From JAEUMG01 sp046349315 (GTDB lineage Bacteria; Pseudomonadota; Alphaproteobacteria; Rhizobiales; Aestuariivirgaceae), in NCBI GenBank assembly GCA_046349315.1, contig JAXMCQ010000015.1, positions 1-64,000 of the forward strand: 64,000 nt of DNA. Reading direction: 5' to 3'. Each line of letters opens with the position of its first letter. The stretch's first letter is position 1. A model generated the notes under the pieces. That model was not told the DNA's origin, did not search any database, and saw only the letters and a list, made by a program, of their open reading frames with translations. Positions 25,972 to 34,876 of this stretch are shown piece after piece. A program made the position numbers and the translations under genes.

Positions 25972-27231
25972 ATGCGTCTCTGGCTCATCCCCCTGTTCTA
26001 TGTCCTCGGGAGTGTCGCTCTCGGGATTGCCGTCCCGCGGCTCGAACAAGCCTTCCTGCCCGAATTGACGCTGAGCATCTCTGTAGCCTCCGCCCAAGCC
26101 TATCTCTCGGCCGTTGCGTCGGGGATGATGGCGCTGATGAGCATCGTTTTCGCGATGGCCTTCGTCATGGTGCAGTTCAATGCAATCGCCTATTCGCCGC
26201 GTTTGGTGGTCTGGCTGGCGCATGACCATTCGCTTTTCCATTCGCTCGGGATCTTTGCTTCTACCTTCATTTACGCCTTGGTTACGCTGGCTTGGGTCGA
26301 CCGCGGCGGATCGGGCACCGTTCCCTGGATATCCGGGGTGATCGTTGCGCTGCTTCTGATTTTCAGCATGCTTCTGTTCTCCCGCTTGGTGCAGCGATTG
26401 AGCGATCTTCAGATCACCAACATCCTCGCGATGGTCGGAGCGAAAGGGCGCTCGGTGATCGAAGACATGTTCCCGCTGGCCGATGAAGCCGGAGCAATTG
26501 CGCTGGATACTGCCGGACGCCATCCAGGAAAGCTGGGAGAGGCGGTCCAGGAACTGAGTTATGCAGGTGTTCCCCGGAGTGTCGTGCGGCTTGATATCAA
26601 GAAGCTGCGACAACTGCTTCAGGATGCGGACGGGGTCGCCGTTCTTTCCTGTGCGGTCGGCGATACGCTTGCCGATGGTACCCACCTTCTCACCATTCAT
26701 GCGGCGCGAAGGACGGTTCCTGAAGCAGTACTCTTGAGTGCGATCCATCTCGACCGCGAGCGCACGTTCGAGCAGGATCCCAAATATCCGATCCGACTTC
26801 TCGTCGATATAGCGATCCGGGCCCTGTCACCCGCCATCAATGACCCGACCACGGCAGTCCAGACTCTTGACCAGATCGAGGATTTGTTGCGCCGCCTCGG
26901 ACGGCGCAATCTCGATACCGGGCAAATCTATGACGATGCCGGAAAGCTACGCATCGTTTTCCCTACGCCAAGCTGGGAAGACTATCTGTCGCTTTCCTTC
27001 GACGAGATCCGCCAATATGGCTCGGGCTCGGTGCAAGTGATGCGGCGACTGCGCGCGGTGCTTTCGGGCCTTGTTTCGTCTCTCAAGGACCCCGCGCGCG
27101 TAGAGGCGGTCGAAAATTATCGCAAGCATCTTGACCGGTCGATCGGGCATTCCACCCTTGACAGCGCCGACCGGGCCAAGGCCCATCAGGAAGATCGGCA
27201 GGGGCTTGGGGTAACGCGTCACGAGGCGTGA
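25972..27231 (+). CDS. DUF2254 membrane protein
   Basis: About 419 residues: four hydrophobic segments in the first 130 residues and a soluble C-terminal domain with the family motif RTFEQDPKYPIRLLVDIAIRALSPAINDPTTAVQTLDQIEDLLRRL. The function of DUF2254 is unknown. A GTG directly before the ATG (25969) is an alternative start. It follows the zinc-ribbon gene by 31 bases and probably shares its promoter. Confidence 0.9.
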   Translation: MRLWLIPLFYVLGSVALGIAVPRLEQAFLPELTLSISVASAQAYLSAVASGMMALMSIVFAMAFVMVQFNAIAYSPRLVVWLAHDHSLFHSLGIFASTFIYALVTLAWVDRGGSGTVPWISGVIVALLLIFSMLLFSRLVQRLSDLQITNILAMVGAKGRSVIEDMFPLADEAGAIALDTAGRHPGKLGEAVQELSYAGVPRSVVRLDIKKLRQLLQDADGVAVLSCAVGDTLADGTHLLTIHAARRTVPEAVLLSAIHLDRERTFEQDPKYPIRLLVDIAIRALSPAINDPTTAVQTLDQIEDLLRRLGRRNLDTGQIYDDAGKLRIVFPTPSWEDYLSLSFDEIRQYGSGSVQVMRRLRAVLSGLVSSLKDPARVEAVENYRKHLDRSIGHSTLDSADRAKAHQEDRQGLGVTRHEA

Positions 27232-27278
27232 ATCTTGGTTAAGTCCGGGGCCGAATTCAGAAAATTTGCAGGATCGAA

Positions 27279-27296
27279 CCTCGTAAGATTACGAGG
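27279..27296 (+). promoter_or_regulatory. Copy 2 of the 18-bp inverted-repeat operator, perfect palindrome
   Basis: CCTCGTAAGATTACGAGG: two perfect 8-base arms (CCTCGTAA and TTACGAGG) around GA. It lies 60 bases before the ppk2 start, and CTATTGTC at 27317 sits where CTATTATG does in copy 1. An inverted repeat of this size is what a dimeric NarL-type regulator would bind; the regulator at 33383-34021 is a candidate (inference). Confidence 0.7.
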
Positions 27297-27356
27297 TATG
27301 ATCGCCGGGCTTTGGGCTATTGTCAGACCAACCATCGACGGCGCCGGAGTAGCGCG

Positions 27357-28187
27357 ATGAACAAAGCAAGCATGAAGACGGATGCCGGCGAGAAACCGGC
27401 AGAACGGGAGAAGCTCCCCAACAAGGAATATTTGAAGGAGCTCCGCAAGCTTCAGACCGAACTGTGCTATCTGCAGGATTGGGTCAAGTCGACCGGCCAG
27501 AAAATCGTCATCGTCTTTGAAGGCCGCGATGCTGCCGGTAAGGGTGGTCTCATTAGGGCGCTGACCGAGCGGGTGAGTCCGCGCGTCTTTCAGATCGTCG
27601 CTCTCCCTGCGCCGTCCGACCGTGAGAAGAGCCAGATTTATCTCCAACGGTACCTCAACCGCTTCCCCGCTGCGGGCGAGGTGATCATCTTCGACCGCAG
27701 CTGGTACAATCGTGCCGGCGTCGAGCACGTCATGGGCTTTTGCAGCAAAGAGCAGTATCAGCAGTTTCTGAAGCTCACACCCCCCATCGAGAAGATTTTC
27801 ATCAACAATGGCATCATTCTGTTGAAGTACTGGCTCGAGGTCAGCAACGACGAACAGATGCGGCGGTTCGAGGCGCGGATCGACGACCCGATGCGGCAGT
27901 GGAAATTGTCGACCATGGATCTCCCATCGCGGCAGCGGTGGTACGCATATTCGCGCGCCCGCGACGGGATGCTGGATGCCACCGATACCGACATATCGCC
28001 CTGGCACATCGTGCGATCGGACGACAAGAAACGTGCACGCCTCAATTGCATCGCCGATATTCTCTCGCGGATTCCATATGAGCGCATCAAGCGCGACAGA
28101 GTTAAGCTGCCGAAGCGATCCAAGAAGGACGCTTACGACGACATTGCTTCGATGCAGAAGCGCCGCTGGATTGAGGAAAAATACTGA
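27357..28187 (+). CDS. ppk2: Polyphosphate kinase 2
   Basis: A 276-residue PPK2 of the one-domain class, which uses polyphosphate to phosphorylate nucleotides. The Walker A loop FEGRDAAGKGG is at 55-64, and FDRSWYNRAGVEHVMGF carries Walker B and the lid arginines. The ATG at 27357 has GGAG eight bases upstream. It is the first gene of a two-gene operon and has the best copy of the inverted-repeat operator. Confidence 0.95.
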   Translation: MNKASMKTDAGEKPAEREKLPNKEYLKELRKLQTELCYLQDWVKSTGQKIVIVFEGRDAAGKGGLIRALTERVSPRVFQIVALPAPSDREKSQIYLQRYLNRFPAAGEVIIFDRSWYNRAGVEHVMGFCSKEQYQQFLKLTPPIEKIFINNGIILLKYWLEVSNDEQMRRFEARIDDPMRQWKLSTMDLPSRQRWYAYSRARDGMLDATDTDISPWHIVRSDDKKRARLNCIADILSRIPYERIKRDRVKLPKRSKKDAYDDIASMQKRRWIEEKY

Positions 28188-28204
28188 ATTGGTCGGAGGA
28201 GAAT

Positions 28205-28633
28205 ATGGAAGCAATTCTGAAGCCGGATGATCTGCAAAAAATCAGCGATGATGCGGAGATGGCCGAATTGAAGGCCGCCTTGGCGAAGCGCAAACAGGCC
28301 GAACACTCGGTCGAGGAACTGCGTCACACATTCATGGCGCGCGACATTGCGAAAGAGGCGCCGGCGCGCATCAATGCCGCCATCAAGACGGCAGCACAGC
28401 GCGGCATGCGTGAAATCCAGATCATTCGGTTTCCTGCCAGCTACTGCAATGACGGCGGTCGCAGCATCAACAATTTCGAGCCGGATTGGCACAAGTCGCT
28501 CGAGGGTTTCGCCCAGCGCGCCTATGGCTATTACGAAAAGGAACTGGCGCCGCTCGGTTTCAAATTGCGCGCCGAGGTTGCGAGTTTTCCAGACGGCGTG
28601 CCAGGCGATGTCGCCATTTATCTGCGGTGGTAG
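28205..28633 (+). CDS. Conserved hypothetical protein downstream of ppk2
   Basis: A 142-residue soluble protein with an excellent ribosome-binding site (GGAGGAG, AAT, ATG), 17 bases after ppk2. The N-terminal half is helical and charged; the C-terminal half contains IQIIRFPASYCNDGGRSINN and GDVAIYLRW. I recognise no domain. Co-transcription with ppk2 suggests a role in the same stress response. It converges on the DUF2252 gene, whose stop is six bases away. Confidence 0.75.
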   Translation: MEAILKPDDLQKISDDAEMAELKAALAKRKQAEHSVEELRHTFMARDIAKEAPARINAAIKTAAQRGMREIQIIRFPASYCNDGGRSINNFEPDWHKSLEGFAQRAYGYYEKELAPLGFKLRAEVASFPDGVPGDVAIYLRW

Positions 28634-28639
28634 AGCGGC

Positions 28640-30052
28640 TTAAGCGTCGAGCTGAACCTTGATCTTGCCGCTCCGCGCCGCTTTGACAAAGGCGGCATGG
28701 TCAAGCTCGTTCTGGTCGGCATAATCGACGGCAAATTCGCAGATCGCCTCGTCCAATTCTTCGCTTGAGCCGATATAGCCCGAGATGAGAGCGGCATCGC
28801 CCGAGCGCGCGTGGGCGCGTGCCAGGGCCCAGGCGCAAGCTTCCGCATAGGTCTTGAGCGTTGGACCATCGAAGCCCTCGATGATTGCCGAGAGCTTCAT
28901 GTCGCGCAATTGGCGCACATAGAAGTGACGGCCGCTCTTGCTGCCCATGGTCCAGCCGAGAAAGATGTCGCTTGCCGACTGCATCAATCGTTGCCCGGCG
29001 ACGACACGCTCGCCATGGTTCTTGTGCAGGCTCTTGCCGGCATAGGGTTCGAGGACCGAGGCGCGCGCCTGCTTGAATTGCAGAAACAATGGATCGTCGT
29101 CGCCCGCCATGAAAAGCCCGATCAGGCACATGGTGCCGACGCTGCCTATGCCCACCACCTTGACCGCGACATCGCAGCAGTGAAACCGGTCGAAGAGGAC
29201 GCGGACGTGTTCGGGCAGCGATGTTCGGTACGAGGCAAGAGCCTCGGCAATACGCGCATCATACTCGGCCTGCGTTTCGCCCGTCGGGTGGAAGATCAAG
29301 GGCGGGTCGTCCTTGATCCGGGGTGTCGCGCCGCGATGTTCGGCAAGCTTCGGAAAATCATCATCCGGCACGCTTCTCCCGCGCGCCTCCTCGAAACGGC
29401 GCTCGGCGCGACGCCGGACCTTCTCGTCCGGCGCCTGCGCGAGAAGTTTTTCGAGGTCGATTTTGTCATACCAGACATCGATGACCCGCATCGTCGAATA
29501 ATTGGTCATGTGCTCGCGGTAGGATTGAACACAGCCATGCGCGGCGCGCACCGCAAGACTCTCCGGCAAGTCGATATGCCGTCCGGCAATGATCACGCTG
29601 GCGGCAAGCCGTTTCAGGTCCCATTCCCAGGGCGCCGGCAAGGTTTCATCGAGATCGTTGATGTCGAATATCTGCAGGCGCTCCGGCGTCGCAAAGCCGC
29701 CGAAGTTCATAAGGTGAGCATCGCCGCAGGCCTGGACGCGATGGCCGGTGACGGGCGTATGGCTGAGGTCGGAGGCCATGATCGCGGCCGAGCCACGGTA
29801 AAAGGCGAAGGGCGATTGCAGCATTCGCCCATAGCGGATCGGGATCAGTTGCGGCAGTCGGCCCTCGTTCGAAGCATCGAGCAGATCGATCGGGTCGGGA
29901 CGGGATTTCGGCCGTTTCCAGTGACCATGGCTCAGACGCGGGACACTGTCGCGAAGCGCCTTGCCCTCGGCGCGCCGTGTGGCCGTTGACCGGTGTTGCG
30001 ATCCTTCATCGCCACCATGAGTCTCGTGAGCGCTGATCTTCTGCATTGCCAT
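28640..30052 (-). CDS. DUF2252 family protein
   Basis: About 470 residues with the DUF2252 signature: RYGRMLQSPFAFYRGSAAIMASDL, VQACGDAHLMNFGGF and FDINDLDETLPAPWEWDLKRLAASV. These resemble kinase-like or aminoglycoside-phosphotransferase-like active-site segments (GDAHLMNFG, DINDLDE), but no activity is established. The start is ATG at 30052, or ATG at 30046, which has GGGG at better spacing. It lies 11 bases after marC, in the operon REC-marC-DUF2252. Confidence 0.88.
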   Translation of the reverse strand: MAMQKISAHETHGGDEGSQHRSTATRRAEGKALRDSVPRLSHGHWKRPKSRPDPIDLLDASNEGRLPQLIPIRYGRMLQSPFAFYRGSAAIMASDLSHTPVTGHRVQACGDAHLMNFGGFATPERLQIFDINDLDETLPAPWEWDLKRLAASVIIAGRHIDLPESLAVRAAHGCVQSYREHMTNYSTMRVIDVWYDKIDLEKLLAQAPDEKVRRRAERRFEEARGRSVPDDDFPKLAEHRGATPRIKDDPPLIFHPTGETQAEYDARIAEALASYRTSLPEHVRVLFDRFHCCDVAVKVVGIGSVGTMCLIGLFMAGDDDPLFLQFKQARASVLEPYAGKSLHKNHGERVVAGQRLMQSASDIFLGWTMGSKSGRHFYVRQLRDMKLSAIIEGFDGPTLKTYAEACAWALARAHARSGDAALISGYIGSSEELDEAICEFAVDYADQNELDHAAFVKAARSGKIKVQLDA

Positions 30053-30063
30053 CCCCCGTTGCT

Positions 30064-30804
30064 TTAGTTGGTCCGCTCGGCAATCGCGCCAATGATGACA
30101 AGGCTGCGGACAATGAGCTGAAGCCCAAGGGCAACCTGCGTGACCCCGACGACGACCGCAAAAACCTGCAAGGCCGGCCCCGCCCATTTGAGGATAGGTT
30201 CGACAAATATCATGGCGATCCAGTTCATGGCGAGGATCAAGAGCACGACACCGGCGAGTGCCAGCCCTGCCGATCGGTCATCCTGGGCGAGTGTCGCAAA
30301 CACGATGACCGCCGCAATGCCATAGGGCGTCACGATCGTCGGGAAAGCCAATGGACTATAGGCGAGCTGGAGCCCCGGCGGTTCGCGCGATGCGGGTTTC
30401 GCCGATGACGTCCCCTGCTGCAAGACGGTTTGCAGCGCCACGAGAAACAGGATCAGACCCGCGGCAAGGGTGAGAACCGGCAGCGAGATGTTGAGATTGT
30501 CCAGCATCGTCTTGCCGAGCGAACCGGCAAGTGCGAGCGCTGCGGCCGAGAAGATGATTGCGCGTCTGGCAAGCGCCCGGCGGAACGCATTGTCCGATCC
30601 CGCCGTCATGGCCATGAAGGGCGCCAATATCTTGGTCGGTCCCAGCATGAGAAACAGCATGACGAAGACCTTCCACGCATTGACCTTGGTCGGAAAGCCT
30701 GCCGCGCCTCCTGCCTCCTGAGCTTGCGCCAACTCCGCCATCGCCAGCATCGAGAGGCCGATGAGGAGGATTGCAATGACGGAGGCGGCGCGGGGCGAGG
30801 GCAT
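30064..30804 (-). CDS. MarC-family integral membrane protein
   Basis: A 246-residue protein with a signal-like first helix and six more hydrophobic segments. KVFVMLFLMLGPTKILAPFMAMT and SPLAFPTIVTPYGIAAVIVF are the MarC/UPF0056 signature. The molecular function of MarC proteins is not known; despite the name they are not shown to cause drug resistance. The ATG at 30804 follows the receiver-gene stop by two bases. Confidence 0.85.
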   Translation of the reverse strand: MPSPRAASVIAILLIGLSMLAMAELAQAQEAGGAAGFPTKVNAWKVFVMLFLMLGPTKILAPFMAMTAGSDNAFRRALARRAIIFSAAALALAGSLGKTMLDNLNISLPVLTLAAGLILFLVALQTVLQQGTSSAKPASREPPGLQLAYSPLAFPTIVTPYGIAAVIVFATLAQDDRSAGLALAGVVLLILAMNWIAMIFVEPILKWAGPALQVFAVVVGVTQVALGLQLIVRSLVIIGAIAERTN

Positions 30805-30806
30805 GG

Positions 30807-31232
30807 TCAATTGAGGGGCTTCGATTGGAAATTTACCGCAGCCGGAGAGATATAGGACTCGCCAGCCAGAACGGCATCAATTGCCGGCAAAAGATCGGTG
30901 GCGACCATCCGCTTCAATACGAAGCCACCGGCCCCGGCATCGAGGATTCGCCGCACCAGCAAGGGCTGATCGGATATTCCGAGAACCAGAACCTTCATCT
31001 CCGGGAAGCCCGATCTCAAGCGCCGGATCAGCGTCAGGATATTGCCGCGAGACAATGCCGTATCGACAATGGCCAGTTCGCTGTCGAGACGGCTTGCGCC
31101 TTCAAGCAGCGAAACCTCATCAGCAACCATCACGACGGCGTTGAAGATGCTGCCCACAAGGCCGCGGATGCCTTCACTCATCGCATGATGCGAATCGGCA
31201 AGGATAACGGAACGGACTTCGGACCTGCTCAT
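30807..31232 (-). CDS. Single-domain response regulator (receiver only)
   Basis: A 141-residue receiver domain of the NarL type with acidic D13, phospho-acceptor D57 (LAIVDTALSRG) and a conserved lysine (GGFVLKRM). The DNA-binding HTH found in NarL/FixJ regulators is absent, so it may act as a phosphate sink or bind a partner protein. It starts the REC-marC-DUF2252 operon and is divergent from the histidine kinase at 31552, its likely phosphodonor. Confidence 0.85.
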   Translation of the reverse strand: MSRSEVRSVILADSHHAMSEGIRGLVGSIFNAVVMVADEVSLLEGASRLDSELAIVDTALSRGNILTLIRRLRSGFPEMKVLVLGISDQPLLVRRILDAGAGGFVLKRMVATDLLPAIDAVLAGESYISPAAVNFQSKPLN

Positions 31233-31303
31233 TGCGCGTCAAGACCCGCCCGGAAACTTCTGGCCACCACGACGCAGACTTGCATCGAAAATCCAAGGCG
31301 TAA

Positions 31304-31321
31304 CCTCGTATTTTTCCGAGT
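31304..31321 (-). promoter_or_regulatory. Copy 3 of the 18-bp inverted-repeat operator
   Basis: On the minus strand it reads ACTCGGAAAAATACGAGG, 13 of 18 positions identical to the ppk2 copy, with the TACGAGG arm intact. It lies 71 bases before the receiver gene, in the 319-base gap between that gene and the divergent histidine kinase. The rest of the gap (31233-31551) holds no gene; GGAAAATTTCC at 31529-31539, just before the kinase, is a perfect short palindrome of unknown meaning. Confidence 0.5.
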
Positions 31322-31551
31322 GCCCCGGCTGCAAGAATACCAGCCAATCGCCAGCTATTCGAGGCGTATTGCAGACACCGGGAAAACAGAGCAATCTGAA
31401 GTTGTTGCCTCTTCCTCTTCCCGCTTTGGCGGGCGTCATTTGCGCAGGGTTTTAACACATGGGACTTTCGAAGATTTCATCGATCGGCCCGCCTTTTCCT
31501 GTGCTGCCGATTTCGCCGGTTAAGTCGGGGAAAATTTCCGAAAAATAGACG

Positions 31552-33408
31552 ATGCGGGCCCGGCAAGCTTGGCGATACTTCTTTCGCGGCGGGCCGCCCT
31601 GGCGAAAGATTATCTTAGCCACGCTCCTTGTTCTTGCGATTGTCGCCAGTACAGGGAGTGCCGCGCCCAGCGCGCCAAACAAATCCGTTCTACTTCTCAA
31701 TTCCTACGGGCCCGATTTCGCCCCTTACAATTTTCTGACCGAGAGATTGCGCGATGATCTCGCATCCGTCTATGGCGGATCGATCGATTATTACGATGCT
31801 TCACTGGCCAGTGCGCGCTATGCCGAGGGCGCCAATGAAAAGCCTTTAGTGGATTACCTCCAGTCGCTCTTTCGCGAGCATCCGCTCGATCTTGTCATCG
31901 CGATCGGCGCGCCTGCCGCCCGTTTCGTTCAGGCCTATCGCAGTTCCCTCTTTCCCAATGTGCCGATGCTGCTCACCGCAGTTGAGGAACGGCGTCTCGA
32001 TCCCCAGTACTACTCGGCGAATGACGCAGTCATCGCTTTCAGGCTCGATCTTCCCGCACTGATCTCGAACATTCTCACCGTGCTCCCGGCGACGAAGGCA
32101 ATCGATGTCGTCATCGGCAATTCGCCGAATGAGCAGTTCTGGCTTTCGCAACTGAAGAAGGAATTCGCTTCCTTCGAGGGCAGAGTGAAATTCAACTGGC
32201 TGAACACGCTCACTCTCGATGAGGTTCTGGAGCGCGTATCGCGCGCACCTCGCGATACGGCGATACTTTTTGGTCCCTTCAATGTCGACGCCGCGGGAAT
32301 CGTTCACCAGGGCGACAGGAGCCTGGCGCTCATCCACGGCAGCGCCCACGCCCCGCTCTTCAGCTATGTCGATGCTTATTTTGGCCGCGGCGTCGTCGGG
32401 GGGCCGCAGATCCCGCTCAGAGACATCAGCAAGATTTCCGCCGCAGTCGCGTCGGGCATCCTGAAGGGAGAGAAGCCGGGCAAGGTTGCTGCAATTGCAT
32501 TTGGCTCCCCGGTTTATGACTGGCGGGAACTGCAGAAATGGGGGATCGCTGAGGACGTATTGCCGTCCGGCAGCATCATCGAGTTCCGTAGCCCCGGACT
32601 GTGGGAACGCTACAAGTATTATATTCTTGCGGCGATCTTCACAACCGCCGTTCAGCTATTCCTTATTGCCGGCCTGCTGATCAATCGCAGATCGTTGCGC
32701 GAGGAACATGTGGAACGGCAGCGTGCCGAGGATGAGGCGCAGGAACTGGCCGGTCGCCTTATCAATGCCCATGAGGAGGAACGCGAGCGCCTCGCGCGCG
32801 AACTCCATGATGATGTGACCCAGCGGCTAGCCGTGCTCTCCATCGAGGCCGGGCATATCGAGAAGGAATTGGCGCCAGCCCCGCGAGGCATGAGGTTGAA
32901 GGCGGTCCGTGAGGGCCTCATCAGGCTCAGCGAGGATGTGCATGCCCTGTCTTACCGCCTGCATCCCTCCATTCTCGTCGATCTCGGATTGGCCGAAGCA
33001 TTGCGATCCGAGTGCGACAGGTTTTCGGAGTTCTCGGCGATCACGGTGAATTGCGACGTCGATGACCTCTCGGATCGGACCTCGCAGGATGTCGCGCTAT
33101 GCCTGTTCCGGATCGCGCAAGAGAGCCTCCGCAACATTGCGCGCCATGCTCATGCGACGGAGGCGCATGTCTCGGTGAAGCCCGCGGATGGTGGCCTGGA
33201 ACTGATCGTGCGCGACAATGGCAAAGGTTTCGATCGGGCAAGCATCGCCACGAAGGCGAAGCTCGGCCAGGCCAGCATGCGCCAGAGAATTCGCCATCTG
33301 GGCGGGAAATTTGCGATCGAGAGTACACCAGACAATGGCACGCTGGTCCGTGCCTGGGTATCGGTCAGGGAGGAAGTTCGCGATGCGCCCGAAAGTATTG
33401 TTGGCTGA
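31552..33408 (+). CDS. Membrane sensor histidine kinase with ABC-type periplasmic sensor
   Basis: A 618-residue kinase: N-terminal signal/helix (IILATLLVLAIVASTGSAA), a periplasmic-binding-protein-like sensor of the ABC_sub_bind kind (about 40-340, KSVLLLNSYGPDFAPY, LVIAIGAPAARFV), a transmembrane helix (about 350-375), a coiled coil, a HisKA_3 dimerisation domain with H419 in RLARELHDDVTQRL, and an HATPase domain with GKGFDRASIATKAKLGQASM. HisKA_3 kinases pair with NarL-type regulators; the regulator gene overlaps its 3' end by 26 bases. The ligand is unknown. Confidence 0.93.
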   Translation: MRARQAWRYFFRGGPPWRKIILATLLVLAIVASTGSAAPSAPNKSVLLLNSYGPDFAPYNFLTERLRDDLASVYGGSIDYYDASLASARYAEGANEKPLVDYLQSLFREHPLDLVIAIGAPAARFVQAYRSSLFPNVPMLLTAVEERRLDPQYYSANDAVIAFRLDLPALISNILTVLPATKAIDVVIGNSPNEQFWLSQLKKEFASFEGRVKFNWLNTLTLDEVLERVSRAPRDTAILFGPFNVDAAGIVHQGDRSLALIHGSAHAPLFSYVDAYFGRGVVGGPQIPLRDISKISAAVASGILKGEKPGKVAAIAFGSPVYDWRELQKWGIAEDVLPSGSIIEFRSPGLWERYKYYILAAIFTTAVQLFLIAGLLINRRSLREEHVERQRAEDEAQELAGRLINAHEEERERLARELHDDVTQRLAVLSIEAGHIEKELAPAPRGMRLKAVREGLIRLSEDVHALSYRLHPSILVDLGLAEALRSECDRFSEFSAITVNCDVDDLSDRTSQDVALCLFRIAQESLRNIARHAHATEAHVSVKPADGGLELIVRDNGKGFDRASIATKAKLGQASMRQRIRHLGGKFAIESTPDNGTLVRAWVSVREEVRDAPESIVG

Positions 33409-34021
33409 CGATCACCGAATCGTCGCGGAAGGGCTCAAGAGCCTCTTGTCCAACGAGTTTGATCTCGTTGGAATCGTCGAGGATGGCCGCTCACTCATTG
33501 CTGCGGCCAGGACCCTCAAGCCTGATGTCATCGTCGTCGACGTCTCAATGCCGCATCTCAACGGCATCGATGCAATCCCCCTACTACGCAAGCAGGATCC
33601 GCAGGTCAAAATCGTCATCCTCACCATGCACCAAGACCCCGCCTATGCACGCCGCGGCCTGGAGGCCGGTGCGCAAGGCTTCGTCCTGAAGCATTCCGCA
33701 GCGGACGAACTGGTGCTCGCGATCAACGCCGCGCTCAAAGGCCATACGTTCATCACCCCTGCCTTGACCGGCGATGTCCTGCGCGGCGCGCGGAAGGCAA
33801 CCGGTACCAAGGAGAAGCCCGAGCGAAGCCTGACGCCGCGCCAACGCGAAATCCTGAAACTCCTGGCCGAGGGTCACTCCGCCAAGGAGATTGCCGCGGC
33901 GCTCGCGATTTCGCCGCGAACTGTCGAGTTTCACAAATACCAGATCATGGAATTGCATGAGCTTCACAGCAATGCCGAGCTGATCCACTTTGCGATCAAA
34001 AACGGCTTGCTGGACATCTGA
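33383..34021 (+). CDS. NarL/FixJ-type response regulator
   Basis: A 212-residue regulator: receiver domain with D9, D10 and phospho-acceptor D53 (VVDVSMPHLNG), then a LuxR-type HTH (LTPRQREILKLLAEGHSAKEIAAALAI, RTVEFHKYQIM). The ATG at 33383 has AGGAAG seven bases upstream and lies inside the kinase gene, so the two are coupled. It is the best local candidate to bind the inverted repeats at 25598, 27279 and 31304 (inference). Confidence 0.95.
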   Translation: MRPKVLLADDHRIVAEGLKSLLSNEFDLVGIVEDGRSLIAAARTLKPDVIVVDVSMPHLNGIDAIPLLRKQDPQVKIVILTMHQDPAYARRGLEAGAQGFVLKHSAADELVLAINAALKGHTFITPALTGDVLRGARKATGTKEKPERSLTPRQREILKLLAEGHSAKEIAAALAISPRTVEFHKYQIMELHELHSNAELIHFAIKNGLLDI

Positions 34022-34044
34022 GTACCCGACGCCGGAAATGAATT

Positions 34045-34076
34045 GGCCGCGCCGGATCGGGGAATCCAGCGCGGCC
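34045..34076 (+). terminator. Hairpin after the response-regulator gene
   Basis: GGCCGCGC at 34045-34052 pairs with GCGCGGCC at 34069-34076, with a further GGAT/ATCC pair inside. There is no T run, so it may be a weak terminator or a 3' stabiliser. A closely similar arm pair occurs at 50184-50214. Confidence 0.5.
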
Positions 34077-34262
34077 TATCCTTGGTCCGGCGCTCGCGGG
34101 GGGATGGGGCGCCGGGCAGGTCAGGGGAGGGGAAACCCTGACGCCTTCTATATACGCATGAGGATGCGCCAGGATAACAAGCTTACGACAATTTAATCCA
34201 GCAGAATGCGAGAGCCGGAAGCCCGCTTCCCACGCTACACAAACGCGTGATCATCTGATCCG

Positions 34263-34757
34263 CTAATTCGCGGCCTTCTGTTGTGTCGATACCGAGGCGA
34301 CGATCGAGGCGATGACTTTCGAGGCCATCTTGAAGGCCGCTGCCCGGTCCTTGATGCGATGGCGTCGCGCAACCCAGGTGAAGTCGCTATAGACGGTCCA
34401 GACCTGGCCCTTGTCATCCTGATAGACGAGCAAACGCACCGGCCAATCGATGCCCGAGGCCTGGTTGGAGGTGAGGAATTGCAGGCCGAGCGGCGGGTTG
34501 CCGAAGATGAGAAGAGTGGATGGATTGAGCTTGATGTCGGCATTGGTCGCAAGCTTTGCCTGGTCGATCTCGGCAAACATCATGATCCCCTTGGCCGCGA
34601 CATCGTCCTTGAGGCGCTGGATGGTCTCGGCCATGGGATAGAGGCTCTTTGTACGGACGAGACCGTTGTCGGCGGCCTCCGAGCCGTTGAAGCCGGCGAT
34701 CATGAAGCCGAGTGCGACGGCGATGATCGCGAAGAAACGCGAAATGCGATGGGTCAT
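34263..34757 (-). CDS. Exported DUF302 protein
   Basis: A 164-residue protein with a cleavable signal (ISRFFAIIAVALGFMIAGFNGSEA) and a DUF302 domain: IQRLKDDVAAKGIMMFAEIDQAKLA, LLIFGNPPLGLQFL, DWPVRLLVYQDDKGQVWTVYSD. DUF302 is a small periplasmic or cytosolic fold of unknown function, often induced by stress. The ATG at 34757 has AGGAGA upstream. Its promoter region carries copy 1 of the 43-bp element (34834-34876), which lies partly in the MFS gene. Confidence 0.9.
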   Translation of the reverse strand: MTHRISRFFAIIAVALGFMIAGFNGSEAADNGLVRTKSLYPMAETIQRLKDDVAAKGIMMFAEIDQAKLATNADIKLNPSTLLIFGNPPLGLQFLTSNQASGIDWPVRLLVYQDDKGQVWTVYSDFTWVARRHRIKDRAAAFKMASKVIASIVASVSTQQKAAN

Positions 34758-34833
34758 TGAGTTCTCCTGTTGCAATGGCCCGGCACCTTGGCTGGGCTTG
34801 TGAATTCGAGCTTGCCGGAACGACGCGGGCCGT

Positions 34834-34876
34834 TGAAATGCCGTGTCTTTATGGTTCCGATATCGCGGCGCTATTG
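34834..34876 (-). promoter_or_regulatory. 43-bp shared upstream element, copy 1 (DUF302 gene)
   Basis: On the minus strand it runs CAATAG...TATCGGAACCATA...GACACGGCATTTCA, 33 of 43 bases identical, without gaps, to copy 4. It ends 76 bases before the DUF302 start codon. The core T-ATCGGAACCAT-A fits the T-N11-A pattern of LysR binding sites. It overlaps the last codons of the MFS gene. Confidence 0.7.

Noticed and set aside
28811..29989. Long + strand frame opposite the DUF2252 gene
   Set aside because: Mirror of the real gene's codon pattern; no start signal or recognisable domain.
31519..31551. Similarity of GGTTAAGTCGGGG upstream of the kinase to GGTTAAGTCCGGGG at 27238
   Set aside because: Short match with different flanks and different distance to the inverted repeat; probably chance or stop-codon context.
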